A DNA stretch of 64,000 nucleotides from Amaurobius ferox. Its lineage: Eukaryota; Arthropoda; Arachnida; Araneae; Amaurobiidae. Location of the stretch: assembly GCA_951213105.1 (NCBI GenBank), contig OX578150.1:26626107-26690106 (forward strand). Direction: 5' to 3'. The position numbers and the translations under genes were made by a program. Positions 40,088 to 52,656 of this stretch are shown one piece after another. Numbering within the stretch: position 1 is the first letter of the stretch; every line of letters begins with the position of its first letter. The notes beneath the pieces were generated by a model. It was not told the DNA's origin, searched no databases, and worked only from the letters and a program-made list of their open reading frames with translations.

Positions 40088-42362
40088 TCTATATATATAA
40101 AATTGAAAATCTGTATGTCTATCTGTCTGTCTGTCTGTTTGTCCATCATCACGGGAGAACGGCTGAACTGAATTTGATGAAATTTTGTGGGTAGCCTAGA
40201 AATAGCCCCACTTAAAGTTTAGTCCGTGTTTTGAGTTCCTACGACCAGTGGTTCTCGAGGTATTAGTAGAAACCGAAATTTTCGTTTATCTCATCATCAC
40301 GGGAAAACGGCTGAACCGAATTTAATGAAATTTTGTGGATAGCCTTGAAATAGCCCCCCATAAATTTAGTTCAAGTTTCGAGTTTTTAAGACCAGGGGTT
40401 GTCGAGATATTAATGAAAAACGGAACTTTTCCTAGGAATTCTACTCTCTAACTCCGTGGTTTATCCAAACGGAAATGATGAAAATCGTTTGTTTAAAACG
40501 TCAAAATGAAATAAAACTTTATTTCTGAGTTTGGTGCAGGATTTTTGCATTAATTAGTTACTATCGCAAAACATGAACTGTTTGAAACACGAATTTAAAT
40601 GGAAAAACCTACCTCTATGGTTCATCTTTTTCAAGCTTTTACTCAATGATGAAAAGTATAAAACAATTAAAATGGCTATTTAATTTCGCATTTTATGAGG
40701 AAGATTCTATCTTATATCCTGTTGCTCGGCAACGGAATGAAATTAAATGTGTTGTTAATATTTATTATTATTTTTTCTATTTGAATAATAAATAAATGGA
40801 TGTAAAAATATATTTTATAAACGAACGGTATGGTTGTTCTTTTAATTATATAAATTGCGGACTGCGTACATCACTTTCATTTATTTTAGCAAAGAGTTTT
40901 CAAATTCATATATTGTGTTTAGCTAATAAACTCATATATTGTGTTTACCCAATAAATTCATTTCGATTGTTGAAGCAGAAAAAGAGTAGAACGGGTGTAT
41001 CTTCTAATACAATTTTAGTGTTTTCATTTAGTATATACAAACGGCATCAAGATATTTTTTATTCTTCAGATCTTCAAATTCAGAGCTACGAATTTAGCGG
41101 AATATCTCTAAATAACTTGGTAACTTTTTTTAAACTTTACCAAATTAGCGTAAATGTCTCCAAATTGATAAAAATGACGCAAATCAATGAAATTAAATTT
41201 GTTTTTTTAGAAGAGAGTACTGAAATGATGTTTCGGTAGCATTTGTCGGTCAGTCCATCCATTCTACTTAAACACATTTAGCGAATTTTTTTAATATCAC
41301 CAAATTGATAAAAATGTTTCTAAATCCATAAAAATATCATGGAATTGATAAAATCGCGCTTAATAATTGAAATTAATTGTGTTTTGTTAGGGGATAGTAT
41401 TGTAATGATGTCTCTTTAATTTGTCGCAAAATGGGACTATCAATTCCATAGTCCCACTTGGCGATAAATTTGGCGATTTTTTAAGTTATCGCTAAATTGA
41501 CGAAAATGTCGCGAAACCTTCCATGGAGATCGCATTATTCAGGAGATATGATTTCCATCAATTTATTTGAAGCAAATGATATCATGTTGCTTAACAACGG
41601 ATCCAATGTGTTATGCGGCAGACGATTTTTATTAAATTTTTTCCGATTTGAATAATAAAGATATGTATATTAAATAAATTTCATTGACATTGCATTTTTG
41701 ACTGGATAATATCAATTACGGTCTTCAGGTTTAAACATCATTATTATTGATATTTTCGGGGGCTGTTGATTCAGGGATTATTGATGTTTTCAGGTTATTA
41801 TGCCATTGTTTTATTATGACGAAAATTGCTGAAACTCATATATAGTACGTTGTACTAGTAATCTTCTACAAATGCACGGGTAAATCTTCTAATCTACGAT
41901 AATATAAGTAGTACAGGTATATTGGCATATAATTTGATATAAATTGACATATATTGGAATCAATTACGACTTTCTGGAATAAAGATTACGGGGATTATTG
42001 ATATTTTCAATTTATTGGGTCATCTCTTTTATTTTGGCAAATATTTTTGAGACTCATATTGTAATACGGGTAATCGTCTACTAACACACTGGCATATTTT
42101 CTAATCTGTGACAATATAAGTAGTACGGGGTTGCATATAGTGATTCAATTCTTTTTTTTTTGAAAATTTGCTTGCAAAAGAGGCCAGGATATTTTACCCT
42201 TCAGATCTGCCCGTGAAGATAATTTTGCATAGTAAGAACAGATATTCTTATACTTCTCTTTATGAGGAATAAATTTAATATTTTAACAGAATTTGCACAT
42301 GATTGCGAATTACAAGTTTCTTTATATTATATACTCCGTACGAAGAACGGGTATGCTGCTAG
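40088..42362 (+). mobile_element. Classical Helitron, non-autonomous
   Basis: Starts at TC (TCTATATATATAAAATTG) preceded by A. It ends ...CCGTACGAAGAACGGGTATGCTGCTAG followed by T, so insertion is between A and T. The CCGT...ACGG hairpin lies about 8 nt before the CTAG end, as in canonical Helitrons. Near the left end are a TGTC microsatellite (40117-40139) and two copies of a GGGAGAACGGCTGAACYGAA block (~115 bp apart). At 41085-41520 there are three diverged copies of the GGCGA/TCGCC module also found in HINE-A, and at 41700-42130 a ~200-bp internal duplication. No Rep/helicase domain is readable. A 147-codon frame at 40796-41239 has no domain I recognise. Confidence 0.85.
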
Positions 42363-43725
42363 TAAATAATAGAAACTAAAAATAGTGCATGTTATCTGCA
42401 TCCTGCAGATAAATGTTAAAATTAATTTTCAAAATTAATTTCACTGAAAACCTTGTAAACTAGGTAACTGTTTAATACTTGTTAACTAACTGTTTAACTG
42501 TTTAACTGAATTACCGTTTAAAGATCCTGATTCATAAATTAAAACTATTTCATTACATTTTTTTTTATAAATATTGAATTCCATATCATTACATAACCGT
42601 ATTTTTAAAATACGGTTTTATGACGTACCGTATTTTTCAAAACCGTATGTCTCGCTATGATTTCAATTTAATTCCAAAAACGGTAGTACTATTAAAAAAA
42701 TGTACGAGCTGAATTGATTTAATTACTGATTCCATGAAGTGATGGCAGCATCTATCTTAATTATAAAAATGCTTACTAATATAATTACTGTTTCTAAAAT
42801 ATCTATGAACTTTTTTAAAACGTTAAATAGCCACTTCAATTCTATAAATATGCAGCTTTCAGTTAGTATCAATGACTTCCTATGTAAATTATTTAGGAGA
42901 AAAATTCCAGGATTTACATAGATAGATAGGTACATACAATAACAATTAAACTCTGTACCAATCCACAACAAATAATCACATACCATCCATTTTAAACTCA
43001 TACAAAATTTGTATACCTCAAACAAATCTGTGGTGTAAACACTTTTTTAGAACATTTTAATTATTTACATTTCCCCCCAAAGTTAATTCCAGATTTGTAA
43101 CAAAATCTTTAGAACACTTTTTTGTGGATTTCAATCTAGATAATTGCTTTGGAACAATTACTGAGAGAGACGCTGCACAAATGCACTTTTCAACAATTTA
43201 TCTTTTACAGTTTTACGTATCCCACTTTCATAATCAAAGTAAAAATGAGCACTATAATCACCATAAGAAACATAATCTGTTTTAGTAAAAGAAAAAAAAT
43301 ATGTGATAGAAAACATTCTACACATGGCTGAACAATTAAACTTAACGTGCTCCGATAAAGATTAAAATAAGAACGTGTGTCTCTGTTGAAATCGATATTG
43401 TTAATTGCATTTCTCCTGACAGAATCTTTTCTCCCGTTGCCATTTGGAACTAGGGATTTTTTTCTTCATCTACCTTTAATCTCCTTTCGCAGACGATTCT
43501 TTCCTTGGATTCCTTTGTTTATTTATTCTGAATGTGACGTCATCGACTCGTATCCAGCTTCAACCGGATCACTAGCTAAGCCTTTTTCCTAATCATTCTG
43601 ACCAATGCCCGCGAGGCATGAGAGGAAAGTTGATGTGATGTGTTTGTTCTTCTCGTTCTCTTTTACTCGCGCCCCTAAAGGTTTGTTTGGTGTTTTTGAA
43701 GCACAAATTGTCACGATAAAAAAAA
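42363..43725. other. Unassigned sequence
   Basis: No gene was recognised. It contains the 21-bp palindrome ACCGTATTTTTAAAATACGGT (42596-42616, perfect 10-bp arms) with a related ACCGTATTTTTCAAAACCGTA at 42627. Frames at 42723-43025, 43149-43331 and 43377-43592 lack recognisable domains. Confidence 0.45.
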
Positions 43726-44645
43726 TCTGATGTGGGCAGCACATGACTTTCCTTATATAATGCAATGAATTTACTACATTTACAGTTAAAAAAAAGTTAT
43801 TCTTATAGTAGATACTTATATTCTTTCCAAGCTATTGAATTTTCTTCAATTAGTCATCATCTTCATTGATTTAGCGTCATTTTTATCCATTTGGCAAGAT
43901 TTTCGTTAATTTGGCAGCATTTAAAAATGTCGCCAAGTTGGCGACATTCCGCCAAATTCGTGGCCAAAACTCGCCAGGCGTTATGGAGGGAGAAATAAGT
44001 TATTCTTACAGAGGATAAATGACTATTGGCGTTCAAATACAAAAGTATTACTCAAAGTATATTTTCTTGTGAATGGAACGTGTTAGATCCATGAGAATGA
44101 TGTCACCTAATTTATCGTATGATATTACATATGAAAAGTGAAGATGTTTTCCAACAGTTAATATTTTTTTTTAATTTATGGGATTTTTTGATAAATTTAT
44201 TTGAAAAATGTGCAATATCTCGAGAACGGTTCATGCTAGTGTTCTAAAGTTTATATCAATCGTTTTCTAAGGAAAAATTACATAAGAAATGTCTATTTGC
44301 GTAACTTTATTAAAGGTTTTGATTTTTTTGATAATTTTTTCAAAATTTCACTCGAAAATTTAGGGGGGTTCTAAACATTCGATTGCGTTTAAAAACAGTA
44401 GGCTTCCAGTATTCACGGATTGTGATTTTTGTACCAAATTTCATTCGAATCGCTCCATTCGTTCGTGAGATATCGCCTCCTCAGGCTCACTGACACACAC
44501 ACACACACACACACAGACATCACCTCAAAAATGTTTGATTCGTAATCAGGGATGCTTGAAACTTGGTCTCCCGTCAAAAACTCGAATTCGAATTTTCGAC
44601 CCCGTCACAATACTTTCCTTATACATTATGTATATAAGGAAAGTA
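43726..44645 (+). mobile_element. HINE-A copy
   Basis: Complete 920-bp copy from TCTGATGTGGGCAGCACATG to the hairpin ending at 44645, with a CA microsatellite at 44492-44515 and the GGCGA module at 43900-43985. Confidence 0.8.
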
Positions 44646-45720
44646 AAAGACTGTTTTAATTGTTTGACATGTTTACTATTCAGTATTCTGTTATTTTATG
44701 TTCAATACTTATTATGTTTAGTGGTTACTATTGGATTTTATCGGCAGTTTCTTCTTAAATTGAATAAATTGAAAACTGAATAAATTAATTTGAAAATCCG
44801 TGACATAGAGGCCATGAAAAAAATCAAAAGTTGAGTCTTTTTCAGACCTCTATAATCATCTCATCTAACTTGCAGGGTCAAATTGTTTTGGGTGTTATTG
44901 TAAAGAATTCAAGTTTCAACTGGAATTTTTGAACCGTTCAAATACTGCTTTTCCATTAATCTATTTCGGCGAAATTATTACTTATTATTACATCTTATTA
45001 TTATATCTCATTATTATCCATTTCTTTTCATAATTCTTAAAAAACTCAGAATGTTTTGAATAAATTTAATATTTACTTTCTGAAATAAATGTGATATTAG
45101 TATAGTTCATTCCATAAAATAAATTTAAATATTTGCACGCTTTTCAAATGGCAAGATTCCGCACAAATAATGGCGTTCCACAAAATAAATCTCAACGCTT
45201 TGTTCTTTTCGTAGCTTTAGGGTCCATTTTAAATGTAGTCATCTATCCTAATTTATCATTTTCTCTCTTTAATTTTAAAGCTATTAATCCCTCAACGAAT
45301 TTATTTTAATCTTAAATTTTCCCCCAAACCTCAATCTCTTTGGAATCAAGTTAGGGAATTGTCATCATGAATAATATTTTTCCCCTCTAGAGAGTTGATT
45401 TTTCCCTCTACGACGAAACATTAATATTTATTTAAAAAAAAAAATCGTCTGTTTATTTTACTGATAAAATATGGAGTGTATGTATCTTCGATGAGTTTTG
45501 TAAATGGTGTCATCATAAAAACTATTTACAGAACCATTCATATAAATTGGATGAAATAAGTATTTCACCGAAGAAGCCGAACATTTTGCGTCATGGATAT
45601 TGCCGGTAAAACAATATTATATATATTTTTTTTTCACGCATGAATTGCTTTCAACTGTTCTACGGCACAAATTTAAGATATCGCTTTTTTAAATTATGCT
45701 CAATCATTATTATTTTCCCT
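44646..45720. other. Unassigned AT-rich sequence
   Basis: No gene, RNA or recognised repeat is visible. Confidence 0.5.
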
Positions 45721-46310
45721 AGAACGCATGGTATATGTGAAAAGAAAGTATTGTGATAGGTGCAAAGAACAGACTACCGATTGGATTTACACGTTTCGAG
45801 TATGCCTGAGAACGAACTGACCATTTACTTTCCTCGAACTCAGCTTGAAAAAAGTATGGTGCTTTTGGTTGTTACTTGTATTACTTGATAGATATGCTGT
45901 CAGCAGTAGAATAAGCAAACTTTTTACTTGACCTGATGCAGCCGAAAGTATGGTGATCATGACTTAATCACAAGTCGAGTTTTCGCCATAAATACATCAG
46001 GGGGGTCCCTAGGCCCCCTGACATGACTTTTATCGCTTTGTGTGTCAAGTCGAATGAATAATAATAACTGAAATGATTTAACGCAATTTGTGTGGCAAGT
46101 TTCGTATACTATATGTTAATGTGAACGCAGAAAAAAAAATCCGAAAACTGCACGAAGTTCAGCCATAAAACGAGATTTTATGAAAATAGGGGATCTTTCG
46201 TAATATCAAAAACCGCTGCAGCGATTTTGACCCAATTTGTGTGTGTGTGTGTGGGGGGGGGGGGGGTTACTGCATATATTGTGTAGATGTGAAAACAGAG
46301 ACTATATTTT
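45721..46310. repeat. Diverged HINE-like relic and GC-rich palindrome
   Basis: GAAAAGAAAGTATTGTGATAGG ... GGATTTACACGTTTCGAGTATG (45736-45805) resembles the hairpin-side part of HINE-A/B but is strongly diverged. At 45998-46021 TCAGGGGG and CCCCCTGA form an 8-bp-arm palindrome around GTCCCTAG. The block AAAACCGCTGCAGCGATTTTGACCC followed by a TG and G run (46208-46266) repeats the microsatellite-plus-'CGATTT' layout of the HINEs. It may be an older fourth family. Confidence 0.35.
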
Positions 46311-47214
46311 TACTTTCTTTATATACATATAATGTATAAGGAAAGTATTGTGATGGGGTCGAAAATTCGAATTCGAGTTACCGACGGGAGAGCACGTTTC
46401 AAGCATACCTGAACACGAATTAGACGTTTTTGAGATGATGTGTGTGTGTGTGCGTGTGTGAGTCAGTGAGTCTGTGGGGACGATAACTGACGAACGAATG
46501 GAGCGAATCGAACAAAATTTGGTACAAAAATTACAATCCATGAACAATGGAAGCCAATTGTTTTTAAACACAATCTAACGTTCAGAATTCCCCTAAATTT
46601 TCGACTGAAATTTTGAAAAAATCATCAAAAAATCAAAACCTTTAATAAAGTTACGCAAATAGACATTTCTTATGTAATTTTTCCTTTCTTAAAACGATTG
46701 AATAAACTTTAGAACACTAGCATGAACCGTTCTCGATATATTACACATTTTCCAAAAAATTTATCAAAAAATCCCATAAATTAAAAAAAATATTAATTGT
46801 TGAGAAACCTGTTCACTTTTCATATGTAATATCATGTGATAGATTTGGTCACACCATTCTCGTGGATCTAGCTCGTTCCATTCATGAGAAAAGATACTTC
46901 GATTATTACTTTTGTATTTGAACACCAATAGTCATTTATCTGCTATAAGAATAACTTATTTCTCCGTCCATAACGCTCGACGAGAGTTTGGCGGGGAATT
47001 TGACGGAATGTTGCCAACTTGGCGACTTTTTAAGTGTTGCCGAATTAACGAAAATCTCGCCAAATGGATAAAAATGACGCTAAATAAATGAAAATGACGA
47101 CTAATTCAGGAAATTTAATATCTTGGAAAGAATATAAGTATCTACTATAAGAATAACCTATTTTTCTTTTACTGTAAAAGTAGTAAATTCATTGCATTAT
47201 ATAAGGAAAGTCAT
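46311..47214 (-). mobile_element. HINE-A copy, TCTGATG end lost
   Basis: Hairpin from 46311, TG microsatellite at 46439-46460 and GGCGA module (46975-47060). It ends at ATATAAGGAAAGTCAT and passes into a family-B end without the expected CCCACATCAGA. Confidence 0.75.
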
Positions 47215-47980
47215 CATAAAGAAAGAAAGAAAGAGAAAATGAATTTGAGTGTATAAAGAATGGCATGTACTGCCTACATCACATTTTTGACTTTCCTTGG
47301 AATACATAGTAAGGAATAGGGATAAGTACTGGAATCGTGTCGAAAATCGCAATTCGAGTTTTCGACGGATCTGCACATTTTGGGACCTCTAGAAGAGAAA
47401 AACTATTTTTAGCGTGACGTTTGTGTGTGTGTCTGTGCAGATTTTGCATTCATTCTAACTAAAAAACTAATTGGCTAAATTTCGTAAAATTTGGTAGGTA
47501 CGTCTCTTGTGGGTGACCTTGATGCGCTGAGTACATTTTGGTACGATTTGGGAAAAAACAACCTGCCTTTTTTTGCAAAACGGCCCACAAAAATCCCCTG
47601 TATCCACTCTAGCTGAAAAACTTATAGACTAAATTTCACAAAATTTGGTAGGTAAATCACATGTAGGTTATCCTGGTGCTGATTAGAGTTTGGTACGATT
47701 CGAAAAAAAAGAACCCGTCTTTTTTTGCGAAATGGCCCTCAAAAATCTTTAAATCTAAATAAAAGACTACGTTTACTCAAATACATCAATTAAATACTTG
47801 TTTTATAAGTAATTTTTGACAATAAAAAGAACAAGACCAACCCTATTACTCTAAGACTGGCCGTTCTCTAGACATTTAATTTTTTCGCATTTTCGCTACG
47901 CCACCTTTGAAAATAAGTCCAGTTACCAAATGAAAACGAAAATTGAATTAAAACTGCAAATTCATTGTAATTAAAAAAAA
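47215..47980 (-). mobile_element. HINE-B: end fragment plus a truncated copy
   Basis: 47215-47287 resembles the TCTGATG-side end of a diverged B copy (minus strand). At 47288 a second B copy starts with a degraded hairpin (GACTTTCCTTGGAATACATAG), has a short TG microsatellite and the ~150-bp blocks, and runs to ...TTCATTGTAATTAAAAAAAA. There a HINE-A of opposite orientation begins, so its 5' end is lost. Confidence 0.65.
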
Positions 47981-48930
47981 TCTGATGTAGGCAACACATG
48001 ACTTTCCTTATATAATGCAATGAATTTACTACTTTTGCAGTTTAAAAAATGTTATTCTTATAGTAGATACTTATATTCTTTCCAAGATATTGAATTTTCT
48101 TCAATGAGTCGTCATTTTCATTGATTTAGCGTCATTTTTATCAATTTGGCGAGATTTTTGTTAATTTGGAAACAATTAAAAATGTCGTCAAGTTGGCGAT
48201 ATTCCGCCAAATTCGTCGCCAAAATCTCGCTAAGCGTTATGGACGGAGAAATAAGTTATTCTTACAGCAGATAAATGACTAGTGGCGTTCAAAAGCAAAA
48301 GTATTACTCAAAGTATCTTTTTTTATGAATGGAATGAGCTAGATCCACGAGAATGTGTCGCTAAATTTATCGCATGGTATTACATATGAAAAGTGAATTT
48401 GCTTCTCAATAGAAAATATTTTATTTTTATTTTATATAACTTTTTGATATTTTTTTTGAAAAATGTGTGCGTTTATGTTAGCGTTCTAAAATTTATGTCA
48501 ATCGTTTTCTAATGAAAAATTACGTAAGAAATGTCTATTTGCGTAATTTTATTAGCGGTTTTTATTTTTTGACGATTTTTTCAACATTTCACTCGAAAAC
48601 TTAGGGGGGTTCTGAACATTCGATTGCGTATAAAAGCAACAGGCTTCCAGTGTTTCCGGATTGTGATTTTTGTACCAAATTTCGTTTGAATCGGTCTATT
48701 CGTTCATCAGTTATCGTCTCCACAGACTCACTGCCACACACACACACATACTTTCACACACACACACACATACTTTCACACACACACACACACACACACA
48801 CAGACATCACTTCAAAAATATTTGATTCGTGATCAGGGATGCTTGAAACGTGCTCTCCCGTCGAAAACTAATTCGAATTTTCGACCCCGTCACAATACTT
48901 TCCTGATACATTATGTATATAAGGAAAGCA
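47981..48930 (+). mobile_element. HINE-A copy inserted in a HINE-B poly(A) site
   Basis: Complete 950-bp copy beginning TCTGATGTAGGCAACACATG immediately after an eight-A run belonging to HINE-B. CA microsatellite at 48735-48800 and hairpin ending GGAAAGCA at 48930. Confidence 0.8.
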
Positions 48931-49734
48931 ATCATGTATTTTTATGAATGTTGTTTACTTAAAAATCTGTACTACAACAGAGACGCTATATAGTTGTCAG
49001 TGATCTTACGGGACTGCTGGAATCCTCTTGTGACTGTATATTTCCTAACTCACTATGTGGTCGAGCTCGCCTTCTGAATTCCCGTATTTCCACAAAATAG
49101 GAGACACATTTAAAAACTTTACTTTTATATACAAACATAAGCCAATTCAAAAATATACATAAACGTAAACCGCAAGAACACAATTCTCTGGCTAAGCACA
49201 CGGGGTGACGTATTTGCCAATTAGCTGGATGCGTGTGTTCATTAAAAATAAATAAATAAATAAATAAATAGCAGAGCCAGTCGGAGAAAAGCGTGGCTAA
49301 CGCCACCAAGTACGTAATTTGCCAATGACCACAGCAAGCACGACTTATATATTATGCAAATGTAGAAAACAAATCAGTAAGCATATTATCAAAAAGTTTG
49401 GAAGTTCCAAAGCATGTGAAAGTTAGATGTATATGAGTCGCCACATATCTTTCAAATACGTTAAATAAATCAAAGGAAATTTAGTGCAACTTTTTTTATT
49501 GACGAGTGTCAGTGGCCTATTACTGTTCGAAGTGAACTTAACAAGAAAAGGTTTTCAATTTTTCGTACATTTTTTTTTCGAAATTCAAAGAAACGTTATA
49601 AAATTAATTCTGCATTTAACTATCATGGATTTTTTTTCGTGTTTTGTTGTTTATAAGCGAGTGACATCATTTTACATTACGCTAAAATAAGTCCTTCTAA
49701 AGATATTGTACTTTTGGAATTCAAAAAGAAAAAA
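48931..49734. other. Unassigned sequence
   Basis: No gene was recognised. An (AAAT)n run lies at 49245-49271. Frames at 48986-49309 and 49484-49690 have no domain support. Confidence 0.45.
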
Positions 49735-50671
49735 TCTGATGTGGGCAGCACATGACTTTCCCTGCAGACTTAAATTCATATTTTCTTTATTTCTTTAATA
49801 ATTCATTAGATTGAGTTTAATTGCACCATATAACACTAAATTTCCATTTGTAATTTAATTTTTGTTTTTATTTGGTAATTGGACATTTTTCCGATAGCGG
49901 CGTAACAAATATGCAAAAAATCTCAAATATCTTGAGAACGGTTAGTCCTAAAGTATAATAGAGTGTGTTATATTCTTTTCCTCCTCAAAAAGTGCGTATA
50001 AAACAAGAATTTAATTGACATATTTCAGCATACGTAGTCTTTTTTTTTTTTTTTTTAGATTTTTGCGGACCATTTCTTAAAAAAAGGCCAGGTTGTTATT
50101 TTTCGAATCGTACCAAAATCGAATCAGCACCAGAGTGTCCCACATGTAACTCATCTACCAAATATTGTGAAATTTGATCAATTAGTATTTTAGCTAGGAT
50201 AGATACATGTAATTTTTGAGGGCCATTTCGTAAAAAAAGGCAGGTTCTTCTTTTTCGAATCGTACCAAATTCTAATCAGCACCAGAGTATCTAATAAGTA
50301 ACTTATCTACCAGATTTTGTGAAATTTATTTAATTAGTATTTTAGCTAGGGCGGATAAATGAAATTTTTACGGGCCACTTCGCAAAAAAAAAGACTCGTA
50401 CCAAAAACTAATTAGCACCAGAGTCACATCCAAGTGACATACCTACCAAATTTTATGAAATTCGGTCCTTTTGAATTAGAGTGGATACATACATTGCACA
50501 GACACACAGACATACAGACACACAGACAGACAGATAGACACACAGACGTCACGCTAAAAATAGTTTTTTCGTATTCTAGATGTCTCGAAACGTATTGATC
50601 CGTCGAAAACTCGAGTTACGGCACAATTCCAATACTTTCCCTATACATTACCATGTATTGCAGGGAAAGTA
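49735..50671 (+). mobile_element. HINE-B copy with three internal repeats
   Basis: Complete, 937 bp, from TCTGATGTGGGCAGCACATG to the hairpin ending GGAAAGTA at 50671. The ~150-bp internal block (AATCGTACCAAAAT ... TATTTTAGCTAGG) occurs three times (about 50050-50460) instead of the usual two, which explains its extra length. Confidence 0.75.
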
Positions 50672-50713
50672 AAAATACTAAAAAAATAAATGTACCACTA
50701 ATCTTAATAAAAA

Positions 50714-51727
50714 GATCAATCATGCATAAAGTATTGATTATGAATATGTTTCAACTAAAATGCAATTTTATTTAAACATCTCTAAAATGCGATACATTCA
50801 GCACTGATATATTTTAAATTATCACAGTACTACAGTAATTTATTATAATTTGAAAACCTAAAACTTCATCGAATAAAATGAACTTTATTCAAAGGACGTC
50901 ATCGAAATATAAATCGTCTGGGTCTCTGTGTAAAAGAATATGTGAATATTTCAGAATATTATATATATATTCAGAGTATGTGAATATTTCATTCATATCA
51001 CTTTTATTCCAGACTCCAGAGCTAACTAATTTTGCGTGAAAAAAAAATTCAGCAATTTTTATACAACTCTTCTTGCAATCACTTGTTTACATTCTGCATT
51101 CATTAAAATTAGGCTTCGTTGTAGAAATAATCAAAGTTTGATAATTTAAACTAAAAAATATTGTAATTGCGTTGGCATAGAATATAGGTCTACAGGAAAT
51201 ACGCAAAAATAAAGCGGTTTTTGGATGGATGCAACACTAAACATAAATTTAAAATAATTTTAAAAATCACGATTTTAAGACTGGGAAAAAAGATGAATGC
51301 CATGTTTTATTTTGAAGTGGATTACGTGATCCCTTCATATAATTTGGGTGTCATTATTACTTTAGTTTTTTTTTAAACTAGCGAATATATTTTGCTGGAA
51401 ATGTTTTATATATTTTATGGGATAGTTTAAATGTTTTCTAACATTTTCGAAGTAATTTGTGAATTTTAACTTTGCTTAAAAAATGTTTGAAAAATTAGGT
51501 CCCATAGGTTTCAATATATTCCATTTTTTCAACCCGGGTTCAATCCGAAACTAAATGGGTGATATTATTCATTTACATTCCCATATGTCCCACCGACCGT
51601 CTGAAAAACATACTAAAATTTCATTTTGATAAAGTCATTTCTACGGCAGTTATCGTGCGAACGGACAGACAGACAGACAGAATGAACAAAGTCATAAACA
51701 CTTTTCAATTATGTTGGAAAGTGTTAA
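50714..51727 (+). mobile_element. HINE-C copy 3, complete
   Basis: From GATCAATCATGCAT through GAAACAC-type and AGCTCTGGAGTCTGG-type blocks (inverse of copy 1) to the ACAGACAGACAG microsatellite (51664-51681) and the terminal hairpin AACACTTTTC...GGAAAGTGTT (51698-51726). About 1.01 kb. It provides the element limits for the family. Confidence 0.6.
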
Positions 51728-52329
51728 AAAGTGCCTGTGTGTGTATCGACTCTAGCGGGAAATCTAACGTTCGGACAGCGACGAAATTTAGTACAGAGGA
51801 ACTTTAGGACGTTTAAAAATTAAAATTCATTTTTTTCTATTTATTTTACAAAATTGTGCTAAATAAATGAAATTAATTGTGTTTTGTTAGGAATAGTATT
51901 GTGAAGATATTTAGTCGATTTGTCGCCAAGTGGGCCTGTTAGTTCCACAGTTCCACTTGGTGATAAATTTGGCAATTTTTAAATGTCGCTAAATTGATGA
52001 AAATGTCGCCAAACTGATAAAATGACGCCAAATTTATCAAAATGACACCGAATTGTTGAAAATTCAATATTTTGCATAATTAAGTAAGATTTTCTAGACA
52101 ATCTCTGTCGTTTTGTGAGAATTAAAAAATATTTTTTACTAAATTTGTTTACAAATTGAGCCAGGATGCTTTATTCTTTAGATCTGCCTGTGAATATAAT
52201 TTTGTTCATCGAGCACAGAGATTCTTATACATATTTGTCTTTTATAATACTATAGGAATTTACACATAATTGTGAATGTCAAGTTTCTTTATATTATATT
52301 TTCCGTACGAAGAATGTGTATACTACTAG
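51728..52329 (+). mobile_element. Helitron 3' fragment (same family as 40088-42362)
   Basis: From about 51850 it aligns with 41370-41530 of the Helitron (GAAATTAATTGTGTTTTGTTAGG, TTGTCGCCAAGTGGG). It ends CCGTACGAAGAATGTGTATACTACTAG at 52329 with a weakened hairpin, followed by A instead of T. The internal ~200-bp duplicated region of the full copy is missing. 51731-51810 is of uncertain origin. Confidence 0.7.
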
Positions 52330-52656
52330 AGGATTGAGAAAAACATGAAATTACCATAAAATTGAGAAAAACATGAAATTAAGCATCCCGTTTTGGAAGT
52401 TGGACGAGCTACCTTCATCATAGAACAAATGAATGTAAAAAATACCACTGAATATAGGAGTGAATAAAGAATTTCGGGATTAAAAATATAACAGAAATGG
52501 ACATTTTACTTTACTCATAGAATTCGACATTATGTGTTGTTACCTCGTGCTGCTGGGCGCTTCACATAAACGTTGCTGCGGAATGTTATTTGCGCAGCAA
52601 CATTTAGAGCGAAAATTACCGATTAAATTAAACATGTAGAGCGAAAATTACTGATT
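52330..52656. other. Unassigned sequence
   Basis: Contains a direct repeat of ATTGAGAAAAACATGAAATTA (52324 and 52361 region) and no gene. Confidence 0.4.

Noticed and set aside
40796..41239. 147-codon frame in the Helitron as a captured or Rep gene
   Set aside because: No Rep (HUH) or helicase motif is visible. The frame overlaps the GGCGA module repeats, and composition is AT-driven.
48986..49309. 107-codon minus-strand frame as a host gene exon
   Set aside because: No recognisable domain, includes an AAAT repeat, and no convincing splice sites or promoter.
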